A stretch of DNA of 64,000 nt, from the NCBI GenBank assembly GCA_002715965.1, contig PBAL01000099.1, positions 1 through 64,000 of the forward strand. The letters run 5' to 3'. The DNA comes from Verrucomicrobiales bacterium. GTDB taxonomy: Bacteria > Verrucomicrobiota > Verrucomicrobiia > Limisphaerales > JAYPXF01. Position 1 is the stretch's first letter; every line of letters begins with the position of its first letter. The position numbers and the translations under genes are program-made. Positions 51,449 through 59,656 of this stretch are shown here, piece after piece. The notes under the pieces are model-generated. The model saw only the letters and a list, made by a program, of their open reading frames with translations, was not told where the DNA came from and ran no database searches.

Positions 51449-53353
51449 ATGAACTCAAAGAAAGTTGGAAATTTCTTTTTCTCCTTCGGCGGCGTGGTCG
51501 CTGCCTTCTTCATCGTCGTGGTGATCAACTCGATCTTCTCGACGGTTCACACCCGCATCGATCTCACCGAGGACAAGGTCTACACGCTGTCTGACGGCAC
51601 GCGCGAGATTCTCAAGGGACTCGATACCAAGATCACCCTTCGCTTCTACTACACGCAGGATGAAAAGCAGATGCCGGTCTTCCTGAAGAACTACGCCCGC
51701 CGGATCGAGGATCTCCTTTACGAATACCGCCAGGTTGCGCCGAAATACATCCAGATCGAGAAACTGGATCCGCAACCGGACACCGATGCCGAAGACTCCG
51801 CCAATCTCGACGGGGTTGACGGACAAATGGTTCAGCTTGGCGAGAAGATCTATCTCGGCTTGTCCGTGAGTTCGCTGGATCAGAAATTCGCCATTCCGTT
51901 TCTGTCTCCGCAACGCGAACGACTTTTGGAATACGACCTGTCTCGTGCGATCACCCGCGTCGCTTCCCCCGAGAAGCCCGTCGTCGGCGTGATGAGCGCG
52001 CTGCCCGTGATGGGAACGGCGCCCAATCCGATGATGATGCGTCAGGGCAACTTCCAACGCACGCCCGAGTGGATGGCAATTACCGAATTGAAGAACGACT
52101 TTGAGGTCAAGGAAGTCCAGATGACCGCCGAGACCATCGAGGACGACATCGACGTGCTGATGGTCATTCACCCTCGCGGCATTACGCCGGCAACGGAATT
52201 CGCAATCGATCAGTTCTTGCTTCGCGGCGGAAAGCTGGTTGCCTGTGTTGATCCGCTTTCGATCATCGACCGCCAGAACAACGGTGGAAATTCCATGATG
52301 GGTGGCGGACCGCAGACCAGTTCCGGACTCGACAAGCTCTTTGCCGCGTGGGGCGTGAAGTTTGACAAGAACAAGGTGATCGCCGATCAGAACTTCCTGA
52401 CTCCCACCGCGGGTCGCAATGGGCAGCCCGAGAACAACATGACCGTGCTTTCACTGACCAAGAATGCCGTTGCCACCAACGAGGTGGTTACCGCCCAGAT
52501 TGGTTCCATGCTCCTGCCCTTCTCCGGCAGCTTCAGCGGCACACCCGCGGACGGTCTCGAACAGACCGTGCTCATCAAGAGCAGCGAAGGGTCGCAGCTG
52601 GTGGATGGTTTCCTTGCCAGCATGGGACCGCAGGCGATCGCCAACGACTTCAAGCCCGACGGCGAAGTCAAGGCCATCAGTATCCGACTCTCCGGCAAGT
52701 TCAAGACCGCCTTCCCGGACGGAAAGCCCGGAGCAGCGACTCCCGAGGGCGAGGAGAAGAAGGCCGACGCGGGTTCACATCTGAAGGAATCGGAGAACGA
52801 AAACCACGTAGTGCTTGTTGCCGATGCCGACTTCCTGTTCGACCAGTTCTGCGTTCGCGTTCAGAACTTCTTTGGTCAGCGCATCGTGCAACCCCTCAAC
52901 GCCAACATCAGCCTGGCGCAGAACGTCATCGAGCAGATGGCCGGCGACGAAAACCTCATCAACGCCCGAAGCCGCGCGATCAAGAATCGCCCCTTCAGCC
53001 TGATCGCCAAGATGCGTACGGAAGCTGAAGATCGCTACCGCAGCAAGATCAAGGAATTGGAAACGGACCTGCAGGAAACGCAGCGCAAGCTCAACGAACT
53101 GCAACGTGCGAAGGAGGACCAGAACCAGAAGTTTATCCTCTCGCCTGAGCAGAAGGCCGAGCTGGCGAAGTTCCGCACCACGCAGGCCGAGACAAATAAG
53201 AAACTGAAGAATCTCCGCAAGGACCTGCGCCGCGACATCGACCACCTTCAGAACAAGGTCAAGTGGAGCAACATTTTGGTCATGCCGACCGGTATCGTCA
53301 TCTTCGGCCTGATCATGGGAGTGATTAAACGTCAACGAACAGCAGCACGATGA
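51449..53353 (+). CDS. Gldg family protein (ABC-type auxiliary, GldG-like)
   Basis: The 634-residue protein has an N-terminal helix (about 10-30), then TRIDLTEDKVYTLSDGTREILKGLDTKITLRFYYT, the Gldg domain start, a Rossmann-like region with DVLMVIHPRGITPATEFAIDQFLLRGGKLV, a coiled coil (about 525-600) and a C-terminal membrane helix (ILVMPTGIVIFGLIMGVI). Two membrane anchors with a large outer domain are the known layout. It overlaps the DUF4340 gene by four bases. Function is as the extracytoplasmic partner of the ABC-2 permease, substrate unknown. Confidence 0.88.
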   Translation: MNSKKVGNFFFSFGGVVAAFFIVVVINSIFSTVHTRIDLTEDKVYTLSDGTREILKGLDTKITLRFYYTQDEKQMPVFLKNYARRIEDLLYEYRQVAPKYIQIEKLDPQPDTDAEDSANLDGVDGQMVQLGEKIYLGLSVSSLDQKFAIPFLSPQRERLLEYDLSRAITRVASPEKPVVGVMSALPVMGTAPNPMMMRQGNFQRTPEWMAITELKNDFEVKEVQMTAETIEDDIDVLMVIHPRGITPATEFAIDQFLLRGGKLVACVDPLSIIDRQNNGGNSMMGGGPQTSSGLDKLFAAWGVKFDKNKVIADQNFLTPTAGRNGQPENNMTVLSLTKNAVATNEVVTAQIGSMLLPFSGSFSGTPADGLEQTVLIKSSEGSQLVDGFLASMGPQAIANDFKPDGEVKAISIRLSGKFKTAFPDGKPGAATPEGEEKKADAGSHLKESENENHVVLVADADFLFDQFCVRVQNFFGQRIVQPLNANISLAQNVIEQMAGDENLINARSRAIKNRPFSLIAKMRTEAEDRYRSKIKELETDLQETQRKLNELQRAKEDQNQKFILSPEQKAELAKFRTTQAETNKKLKNLRKDLRRDIDHLQNKVKWSNILVMPTGIVIFGLIMGVIKRQRTAAR

Positions 53354-54873
53354 ACAGCAAGCAATTCGGCAAGATCCTCATTATCGTCCTCGTCATTGGC
53401 GGGATCGGTTTCTTCCTGAACAAGAACCGCCAGTCCGACTGGAGGGACAGTTCGGCCGGTGCCGGTGACAAGGTACTCGGTGAATTCGATGCCAACGAAG
53501 TCGCGTCACTTACCATCAAGACCTCCGAAGGCGAGTTGAACGTGGAGAAGAAAGACGATCGCTGGACGGTGAAGGAACGCGAGGGATACCCCGCGAAGTT
53601 CAGCAGCGTCTTTGATTTTCTGCGCAAGGTCGAGGAACTCAAAATCGTTCAGAAGGAACAGATAGGTGAATCCCAGTTCGCACGGATGGAAGTGAACGAG
53701 CCCGGCGCTGACGCGGGAGCCGGCACGCTGGTCGATCTCAAGAGCGCTTCCGGCGAATCTCTGAAGACGATGATCCTCGGCAAGGAACAGATGAAAAAGG
53801 GCGATGCCAATTCTCCCTTCGGTGCGAATGACATGGCCGTCGGCCGCTGGGTCCTGAATCCCGACGACAAGGAAAACATCCTCCTCGTATCCGAGACCTT
53901 CAGCAGTGCCGACACCGCGGCGAAGGACTGGGTGAACAAGGACTTCTTCGGCGTCTCCAAGCTCAAGACCATCGACGTTGTCTCGAGCAGCAATGAGTTT
54001 ACCTGGAACGTTGTCCGCGAAGCCGAAGGGGGCGACTGGAAGCTTCAAGGCAAGACTCCCGCCGGCAAGGAAATCGATTCCAGCAAGATCTCATCCATCG
54101 GCAACCCGCTTGGTTCGCCTTCTTTCCAGGACGTGATCGTCGGCAAGAAAGCTGAGGACACCGGCTTGGACAAGCCTACCAAGATCACTCTCACCACATT
54201 TGAAGGATTCAAATACGACGTGAAAGTCGGCAAGCAGACCGAAGACAACGACTACTACTTCCAGGTCAACGTCTCCGCGAACATTGATAAGAAACGCACG
54301 CCCGGGAAGGACGAGAAAGAAGAGGACAAGGCGAAGCTCGACCAGGAATTTGCCGACTCGGTGAAGAAGCTCGAAGAGAAACTCGCCAAGGAGCAGGTCT
54401 TCAATAAATGGACCTACCTCGTTTCCAAGTGGACCGTCGATTCCTTCTTCAAACAGCGCAGCGACTTCTTCAAGGACCAGGAAGCGAAGAAAGACGATGC
54501 CTCAGTGAGCATCCCCAATACGCCGACTCCGTTGTTGCCACCGTCAATTACTCCTCCGCCTCCCGTTCCAACCGGCAACAATGCAAAGGCAACCCCGGCA
54601 ACGAAGGGAACGGAAACCAAGGCTGACACCAAGCCAGCGGTGACAAAGACGCCCCCGGCTCCGAAATCCACTCCCAAGCCTTCCGCCACCAAGGCACCTG
54701 CGCCGAAGAAGCCTGCTGCAAAGAAGCCGGCGCCCAAAAAACCGGCCACCAAGCAAGGGTCCGCCAAAGCCGCTCCTAAGAAACCGGAAGCGAAGAAGGA
54801 AACTACCAAGCCTGCTGCGAAGAAACCTGAGTCCAAGCCCAAGGCGGCTCCGAAGAAGCCGGCTGAGAACTGA
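53350..54873 (+). CDS. DUF4340 domain protein with lysine/proline/alanine-rich tail
   Basis: The 507-residue protein has one N-terminal helix, DUF4340 repeats (VASLTIKTSEGELNVEKKDDRWTVKE; VDVVSS-type strands) to about residue 380, and a disordered C-terminal tail of more than 90 residues made of K, P, A, S and T, such as APKKPAAKKPAPKKPATK. DUF4340 proteins travel with Gldg transporters and are thought to lie outside the cytoplasm on a single anchor. The tail resembles the basic ends of histone-H1-like bacterial proteins but is attached here to an exported domain, so polyanion binding in the envelope is a possibility. A terminator follows the stop. Confidence 0.87.
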   Translation: MNSKQFGKILIIVLVIGGIGFFLNKNRQSDWRDSSAGAGDKVLGEFDANEVASLTIKTSEGELNVEKKDDRWTVKEREGYPAKFSSVFDFLRKVEELKIVQKEQIGESQFARMEVNEPGADAGAGTLVDLKSASGESLKTMILGKEQMKKGDANSPFGANDMAVGRWVLNPDDKENILLVSETFSSADTAAKDWVNKDFFGVSKLKTIDVVSSSNEFTWNVVREAEGGDWKLQGKTPAGKEIDSSKISSIGNPLGSPSFQDVIVGKKAEDTGLDKPTKITLTTFEGFKYDVKVGKQTEDNDYYFQVNVSANIDKKRTPGKDEKEEDKAKLDQEFADSVKKLEEKLAKEQVFNKWTYLVSKWTVDSFFKQRSDFFKDQEAKKDDASVSIPNTPTPLLPPSITPPPPVPTGNNAKATPATKGTETKADTKPAVTKTPPAPKSTPKPSATKAPAPKKPAAKKPAPKKPATKQGSAKAAPKKPEAKKETTKPAAKKPESKPKAAPKKPAEN

Positions 54874-54900
54874 GCCTCGGCAAACAGACACGAACTTCAA

Positions 54901-54925
54901 AGCCCGGCGAGTGCCGGGCTTTTTT
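54901..54925 (+). terminator. Intrinsic terminator after the DUF4340 gene
   Basis: AGCCCGGC (54901-54908) pairs with GCCGGGCT (54913-54920), four-base loop, followed by a T-run to 54925. It closes the ABC/Gldg cluster. Confidence 0.88.
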
Positions 54926-55085
54926 GTGGTAGGAACTGTGTAGGCGTGTATTCCAAAAAATGTGGGTATTCGACTCCGGCATCCACGCAGATTTTTCCCT
55001 TCGAACTGTTCTGAGGTTCCGAAGAGCCCATCGCAGCAAGGAAAGACCGAGCGTCACAGGCACCCCGTGTTGCTGTTCGCAGGGA

Positions 55086-56240
55086 CTACGGATTCAACGT
55101 GCTCGCATACTTCGCACTCAGCCAACGAAGCGCATCATATTCCCCATACAGCTTGATCCGGTCGAAGAACCCAGCCACATCAAAACTCGGCACCTGGCCG
55201 ATGACTCCGGTGATCTTGGCTGTGTTCTTGATGTTATTCATTTCCTCGTCCAATAGCCCGAGTGCCTCGCGTGGAGTCTGTTCCAGATAGTCATAGCCTT
55301 GATCGGGTTCAAGCCCATGTAGGACCTCGCGCTCGATGGCGATGCCGACCACATTGTTCAGCAGAAACTTCCCTCCGATCTCAGAACTCAACCGTTGTCC
55401 AAGACCGAGGCCGGCCTGGACCAGCTCGGCGTGGGCCGCTGTGTCGCCGTTCTCGAGTGCTTGCTTCTGAAGGCCGGAGAGCTGGTGGCCGAACCGGCGC
55501 AGGTCCTTGAGATACGGGAGCTTCTGCTGGATGGCTGCGCTGACCTTCGACTCGGTCGGGTCGCGGCCGGAATTCAGGTAGAGTTCCTCGGCGCTTTGGA
55601 TATCGCTGCGGGCGTAATCCTCGAAGTTGCGTTTGCCTTCAGCTGCCAGCATGTCGGCGATGGCAGCTTTGCTGTCGCCTCGCCGCAGGTGCTCGGCCGC
55701 AGAGAGATAATCGGCGAGCGAGTTTTCGGGATCGGAAGCCTTGAATTTCTCCAGCCATTCGCGTTGCCGCTCGGGATCGACCTTCTGCGTGATCATCGCG
55801 AACTGCACGCGTGGGTCGTCGGGGTGGAGAAGAGCGGCATTGGACAACCATGCCTTGTCGCCACTTGCCTGAAACGCGGCGAGCATGCTCTCGGCGCTGT
55901 TCTGGTTCGACTCGACGTGCGCCTTCAGTTGTTCGGGCGTCGGCTGCTTGGGAGAGATCTCACCGGAGAAAAGTCCTTCGACCAGCTTCGCGAGGGTCAC
56001 GGCGTCTTTCTTCTTCTCGCTGCTTTCTGCGTTCACCGGTGCCTGAGCAGTTCCCGGTTTGCTGTGAACCTTGGAAGAAGCTGGATCAGGTGAAGCAGCC
56101 GCGGCAGGGGGAGCAGGCGAAGGATCTGTCCCCGCATTGGAAGCTTCGGGCGCATCCGACGTTCGCTTGCCTGCCAGGCGCACCATAACGATCAACACCA
56201 GCAACGCTGCAGAAACAATGACGATGAGTCGGGGCTTCAC
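55086..56240 (-). CDS. Hypothetical exported/anchored helical protein
   Basis: The 384-residue protein begins with one hydrophobic segment (RLIVIVSAALLVLIVMV), then an Ala/Pro/Ser-rich linker (about 28-75) and an all-helical remainder with TPR-like pairs (for example SLADYLSAAEHLRRGDSKAAIADMLAAEG). I do not recognise a catalytic domain. It is likely anchored in the inner membrane with the helical part in the periplasm. The start is a GTG; a TATGAT hexamer ends eight bases before it on the minus strand, which supports this start. Genes around it run divergently, so it has no operon partner. Confidence 0.7.
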   Translation of the reverse strand: MKPRLIVIVSAALLVLIVMVRLAGKRTSDAPEASNAGTDPSPAPPAAAASPDPASSKVHSKPGTAQAPVNAESSEKKKDAVTLAKLVEGLFSGEISPKQPTPEQLKAHVESNQNSAESMLAAFQASGDKAWLSNAALLHPDDPRVQFAMITQKVDPERQREWLEKFKASDPENSLADYLSAAEHLRRGDSKAAIADMLAAEGKRNFEDYARSDIQSAEELYLNSGRDPTESKVSAAIQQKLPYLKDLRRFGHQLSGLQKQALENGDTAAHAELVQAGLGLGQRLSSEIGGKFLLNNVVGIAIEREVLHGLEPDQGYDYLEQTPREALGLLDEEMNNIKNTAKITGVIGQVPSFDVAGFFDRIKLYGEYDALRWLSAKYASTLNP

Positions 56241-56408
56241 GATGAGGGATCATAGACAAAGACCACAGGTGGCAAAAGAAATGAACGTGGCGTTACAAAA
56301 TCGGGAGACCTGTTCACAGCGCGGGCGAACCGTTCAGCTTTCTCACCCTTCAACCAGTCCGCCTCTCAATGGTTGACCTATCGCACGCCTGCCCCAAATG
56401 ATCCGCGC

Positions 56409-57350
56409 ATGAGTTCGGACATTTTCCAAGGATGCATTCCCGCCTTGATGACGCCCTGTGACGAGAAGGGCGCCCCCGATCATCAGGCTCTCGTCGCCAC
56501 CGCGAAGGACCTGATTGCGGCCGGGATGCGCGGAGTAGTGTATTGCGGTTCGATGGGGGACTGGCCTCTGTTGACGGACCAGCAACGGCAGGCCGGAGTT
56601 CAAGCATTGGTGGAGGCCGGAGTGCCAGTGGTGGTCGGAACTGGCGCACAGAATCCCTCGATTGCCGCTTCACATGCAGCACAGGCCCGAGAGGTCGGAG
56701 CGGCCGGGTTGATGGTGATCCCACGAGTCCTTTCGCGTGGCACTTCACCCGCGGCGCAACGCAATCACTTCGCGGGGATTCTCAAGGCCGGAGGAGATCT
56801 TCCCGCCGTCATTTACAATAGCCCCTACTATGGCTTCGAGACCAAGGCGGAGCTGTTCTTCGATCTCAATCGTGAGTTCCCGAGCCTGGTCGGCTTCAAG
56901 GAATTCGGTGGCGCGGAATCGCTGAGTTACGCGGCCGAACACATCACCAATCGCGATCCGGGTTTGACCTTGATGGTCGGAGTGGACACGCAGGTGTTTC
57001 ACGGCTTTGTTCATTGTGGCGCCAAGGGTGCGATTACGGGCGTGGGCAATGCCTTGCCGAAGGAAGTCCTGCGCATGATCAATCTCTGTGAACGCGCGGC
57101 TGCCGGTGATGCCAAGGCCCGTCGCTGGGCGCAGGAACTGGAGGAAGCAATGCTCGTCCTGTCTACGTTTGATGAAGGACCCGATCTTGTTCTGTACTAC
57201 AAGCACATGATGGTGCTGGAGGGGAACACAGCCTACGCCCACCAGATCAATCCAGACGATGCGCTAAGCGACAGCCAGCGCGCCTATTGCGACCAGCAAT
57301 TGAAGTTGTTCAAGGCCTGGTGGAAGAACTGGGACGGGCAAGTCGGTTAG
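56409..57350 (+). CDS. Dihydrodipicolinate synthase/N-acetylneuraminate lyase family aldolase
   Basis: The 313-residue TIM-barrel protein has the family's active-site features: IPALMTPCDEKGAPD, YCGSMGDWPLLT in place of the usual GTTGE loop, the Tyr in IYNSPYYGFET and the Schiff-base Lys in LVGFKEFGG. It is therefore a pyruvate-type class I aldolase, but the altered GSMGD loop argues against true DapA; lyases of hydroxyproline, keto-acid or sialic-type sugars are alternatives. ATG 56409 is chosen because the barrel begins just after. A long hairpin follows before the convergent ceramidase-like gene. Confidence 0.82.
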   Translation: MSSDIFQGCIPALMTPCDEKGAPDHQALVATAKDLIAAGMRGVVYCGSMGDWPLLTDQQRQAGVQALVEAGVPVVVGTGAQNPSIAASHAAQAREVGAAGLMVIPRVLSRGTSPAAQRNHFAGILKAGGDLPAVIYNSPYYGFETKAELFFDLNREFPSLVGFKEFGGAESLSYAAEHITNRDPGLTLMVGVDTQVFHGFVHCGAKGAITGVGNALPKEVLRMINLCERAAAGDAKARRWAQELEEAMLVLSTFDEGPDLVLYYKHMMVLEGNTAYAHQINPDDALSDSQRAYCDQQLKLFKAWWKNWDGQVG

Positions 57351-57361
57351 TATGAACCAAC

Positions 57362-57426
57362 GTAGCAGCGAGCGTGAGCGAGCAGAACACCATAGACCAA
57401 AGCTGCTCGTTTACATTCGCTGCTGC
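57362..57426. repeat. Long imperfect palindrome between convergent genes
   Basis: Arms 57362-57385 and 57403-57426 (24 bases each) pair with 19 identities; most mismatches become G-U pairs in RNA on one strand. Loop of 17 bases. It fills the space between the stops of the DHDPS-family gene and the ceramidase-like gene, so it could act as a bidirectional terminator or be a REP-like dispersed element. Confidence 0.5.
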
Positions 57427-57436
57427 GGTATTGGGA

Positions 57437-59542
57437 CTAACGCACTGCCAATCGGCTGATCTCGCGAATGCTGAGAGCACGGTCGAAGATCGCAGCTTCG
57501 TCCAGACGCCCTTCCCAATTGTCAACACGATCTGAACGTCCGCCGACGAAGACAGATTCGAATCCGGCCGGAAACGAACCGTCTGTATCAAGTTCCAATT
57601 CAGGCTTGTTCTCTCCGTTGAGGAACACACGCAATGTCTTTCCATCGCGAACCAGGACAACGTGAGTCCAGGTCCAACGTTTAATAGTCGAGTTCCCCTT
57701 CGCGGCCTTTCCGCTGCCATGTCGCAGCACAAGCTTTCCGTCGCCACCCAGCCCTAGGTGATCGCCAAAGGGCCCCAGCGCATGATCGCGATCGCGGGAG
57801 AACATCCAACCGGCGATGTCGCGGAGGCCATCGGGCATTCCGTTCCAGAACCACAGGGAAACCGAGTAATCGTTCTTCAGTCCCGACAGCTGTGCGCGCA
57901 TACGACCGCCACAGAAGTGCGCCGCGCGATTCAACTCCCCGGCTTTGTTGAAGGCCTTGGACCGGGCGCCTTCCAGGTGAAACACCACGCCGTCTTCAAA
58001 CATCCCGGTGCGATCGTTGCCTGAGCGATCATGCGCGAGTGGACCGGAGAATTCGTCGAGACGCCAATAAGCCGCGGGGTTCGCGGCCAGCAAAGCCTTC
58101 GCAGCCGAACCCGTCGCAGGTGAGTGCGGACGTCGCAATTTCCCCGCAACCTTCTCCAGCATCTGCAGATCGGCTTCGACGATCTTGGGTTCGGCCTGAA
58201 CCTCAAGACCAGCGGATCGCGCGGCCCAAGTGTTGTATCCGCCAAGCACGTGCTGTTCGGGCGGGGGAATGTAACCGTCACCGCCATTGGCCAGTTCGAT
58301 CACCATCGTGTTTTTCAGGGGACTCATGGCCTTCAGCTTGAGTGCTGTCAGCGCATACGTTTCGTTCGGTGTGGTGGTGATGCCGATGTCTCCGATGCGA
58401 ATCGCCTGCAGCACGATCTCCGTGTTCTGCCGCTTGTGAAGAATCGTTTGCTCCATCGCATAGACCTCCGTGCTGGTCTTCGGATCGCGATCGCCCGTTT
58501 CCTTGACGATGCGCTCTGACCATTCAAGCAACTGCGTGTCAGGTGTTCGGTAGTTCAGCCGCATGCGCGTTTCCTCCATGGCCAGATCGGCGTCCTCGGT
58601 ATGCTTGATCTTCGCATAACCCTGCACGGCCCGATCGGCGAGTTGCTCGGCGTAAGAGTCCACCGTGAAGTCTTTGTCTTTCGGAACCGGATTCTTCGCC
58701 CAATTCTGCACGCCATAATCGCGGCGCCAGATGTCCCCGCTGCAACCGTGAGACATCATGGCCACGAATTCGGAATCCGGGGCCAGACGTTGCTTCACGT
58801 TGCTGGCCCAGCGCCCGAAGTAGTCCGCGCTCAGGGGACGAACCCCGGAGAAATAGTGCATGGAGAAATTCGCCAGCAATGCCAGGGGTTTGCCGTCGCG
58901 GGTCTGGATCGAAATCATGTTCAGGTCCGGGTCCTCGGGACCGGATTCACCGGTAACCCTGCTCCAGTCGCGGCCGGAGTGCATGTTTGCGCGGCCGGTG
59001 GGATTGCCAAATGGATCCTTCACCAAGTAACGGGGGTGATGAACCCAGCGACGCAGGGCCGTATATTCCGCGGCATTGACGTTGTTCCATCCCACCTTTG
59101 CCGGCTGGAGCTTCTTCTGCGCCTTGGCGATGGCCTCGGCAAGCTTCTGAACGAGGTATGGGGTGTATCGCGGATCGGCGCGCGTTCCGAGGCAGCCCAG
59201 GGTCGATGGCGCCGAGTGGGTGTGCGTGGCGGAAATGAGCATGTGATCCATGGGAATCCCGGTGCGCTTGCTCGCGAGCTTCTTGGCCTCATCGAGAACG
59301 GGTTTGGCCAGCATGCAACTGTCAACCACCACGATCGCGATCTGCGTCTTGCCGTCCGCGATGACAAGTGCGCGGGCGTTGATTGGATCGTTCACTTCCT
59401 TCGCCGAACGGCTCATCATGCCACCATTCACGAGCACGGGGAATTCAAGCGGTGAAACATCCAACACAATTGCGCCGGCGCGAAAGTCTGCGGAGGCGAG
59501 TTGAAGCGATAGAGCCAGTGAAAGCAGGATCAGTTTTTTCAT
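57437..59542 (-). CDS. Neutral ceramidase-like protein with C-terminal LamG domain, exported
   Basis: The 701-residue protein has a Sec signal (MKKLILLSLALSLQLASA), an N-terminal domain like the neutral/alkaline non-lysosomal ceramidase family (FRAGAIVLDVSPLEFPVLVNGGM; ISATHTHSAPSTLG; FSMHYFSGVRPLSADYFG; MMSHGCSGDIWRRD), where the His residues of ATHTHSAP and the GCSGD loop match metal/catalytic positions. A linker and a LamG-type concanavalin-like domain follow (PAAYWRLDEFSGPLAHDRSGND to the end). Such fusions are frequent in Planctomycetes and Verrucomicrobia; many are probably not true ceramidases. It is secreted or periplasmic; substrate unknown. Confidence 0.83.
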   Translation of the reverse strand: MKKLILLSLALSLQLASADFRAGAIVLDVSPLEFPVLVNGGMMSRSAKEVNDPINARALVIADGKTQIAIVVVDSCMLAKPVLDEAKKLASKRTGIPMDHMLISATHTHSAPSTLGCLGTRADPRYTPYLVQKLAEAIAKAQKKLQPAKVGWNNVNAAEYTALRRWVHHPRYLVKDPFGNPTGRANMHSGRDWSRVTGESGPEDPDLNMISIQTRDGKPLALLANFSMHYFSGVRPLSADYFGRWASNVKQRLAPDSEFVAMMSHGCSGDIWRRDYGVQNWAKNPVPKDKDFTVDSYAEQLADRAVQGYAKIKHTEDADLAMEETRMRLNYRTPDTQLLEWSERIVKETGDRDPKTSTEVYAMEQTILHKRQNTEIVLQAIRIGDIGITTTPNETYALTALKLKAMSPLKNTMVIELANGGDGYIPPPEQHVLGGYNTWAARSAGLEVQAEPKIVEADLQMLEKVAGKLRRPHSPATGSAAKALLAANPAAYWRLDEFSGPLAHDRSGNDRTGMFEDGVVFHLEGARSKAFNKAGELNRAAHFCGGRMRAQLSGLKNDYSVSLWFWNGMPDGLRDIAGWMFSRDRDHALGPFGDHLGLGGDGKLVLRHGSGKAAKGNSTIKRWTWTHVVLVRDGKTLRVFLNGENKPELELDTDGSFPAGFESVFVGGRSDRVDNWEGRLDEAAIFDRALSIREISRLAVR

Positions 59543-59604
59543 CGTGGAACAGCAGCTTGATAAGCGAGGACTCGTGTGGGTGAAAGGAAATTGTCGACTT
59601 GTTC

Positions 59605-59633
59605 TTGCACCGTCTTCGCCTCGCTCGTATAGC
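59605..59633 (+). promoter_or_regulatory. Candidate promoter of the Gfo/Idh/MocA gene
   Basis: TTGCAC at 59605-59610, 17-base spacer, TATAGC at 59628-59633, giving a leader of about 17 bases before ATG 59657. This also argues against the TTG start at 59636. Confidence 0.5.
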
Positions 59634-59656
59634 CCTTGCAGCAATCCGAAAATCAC

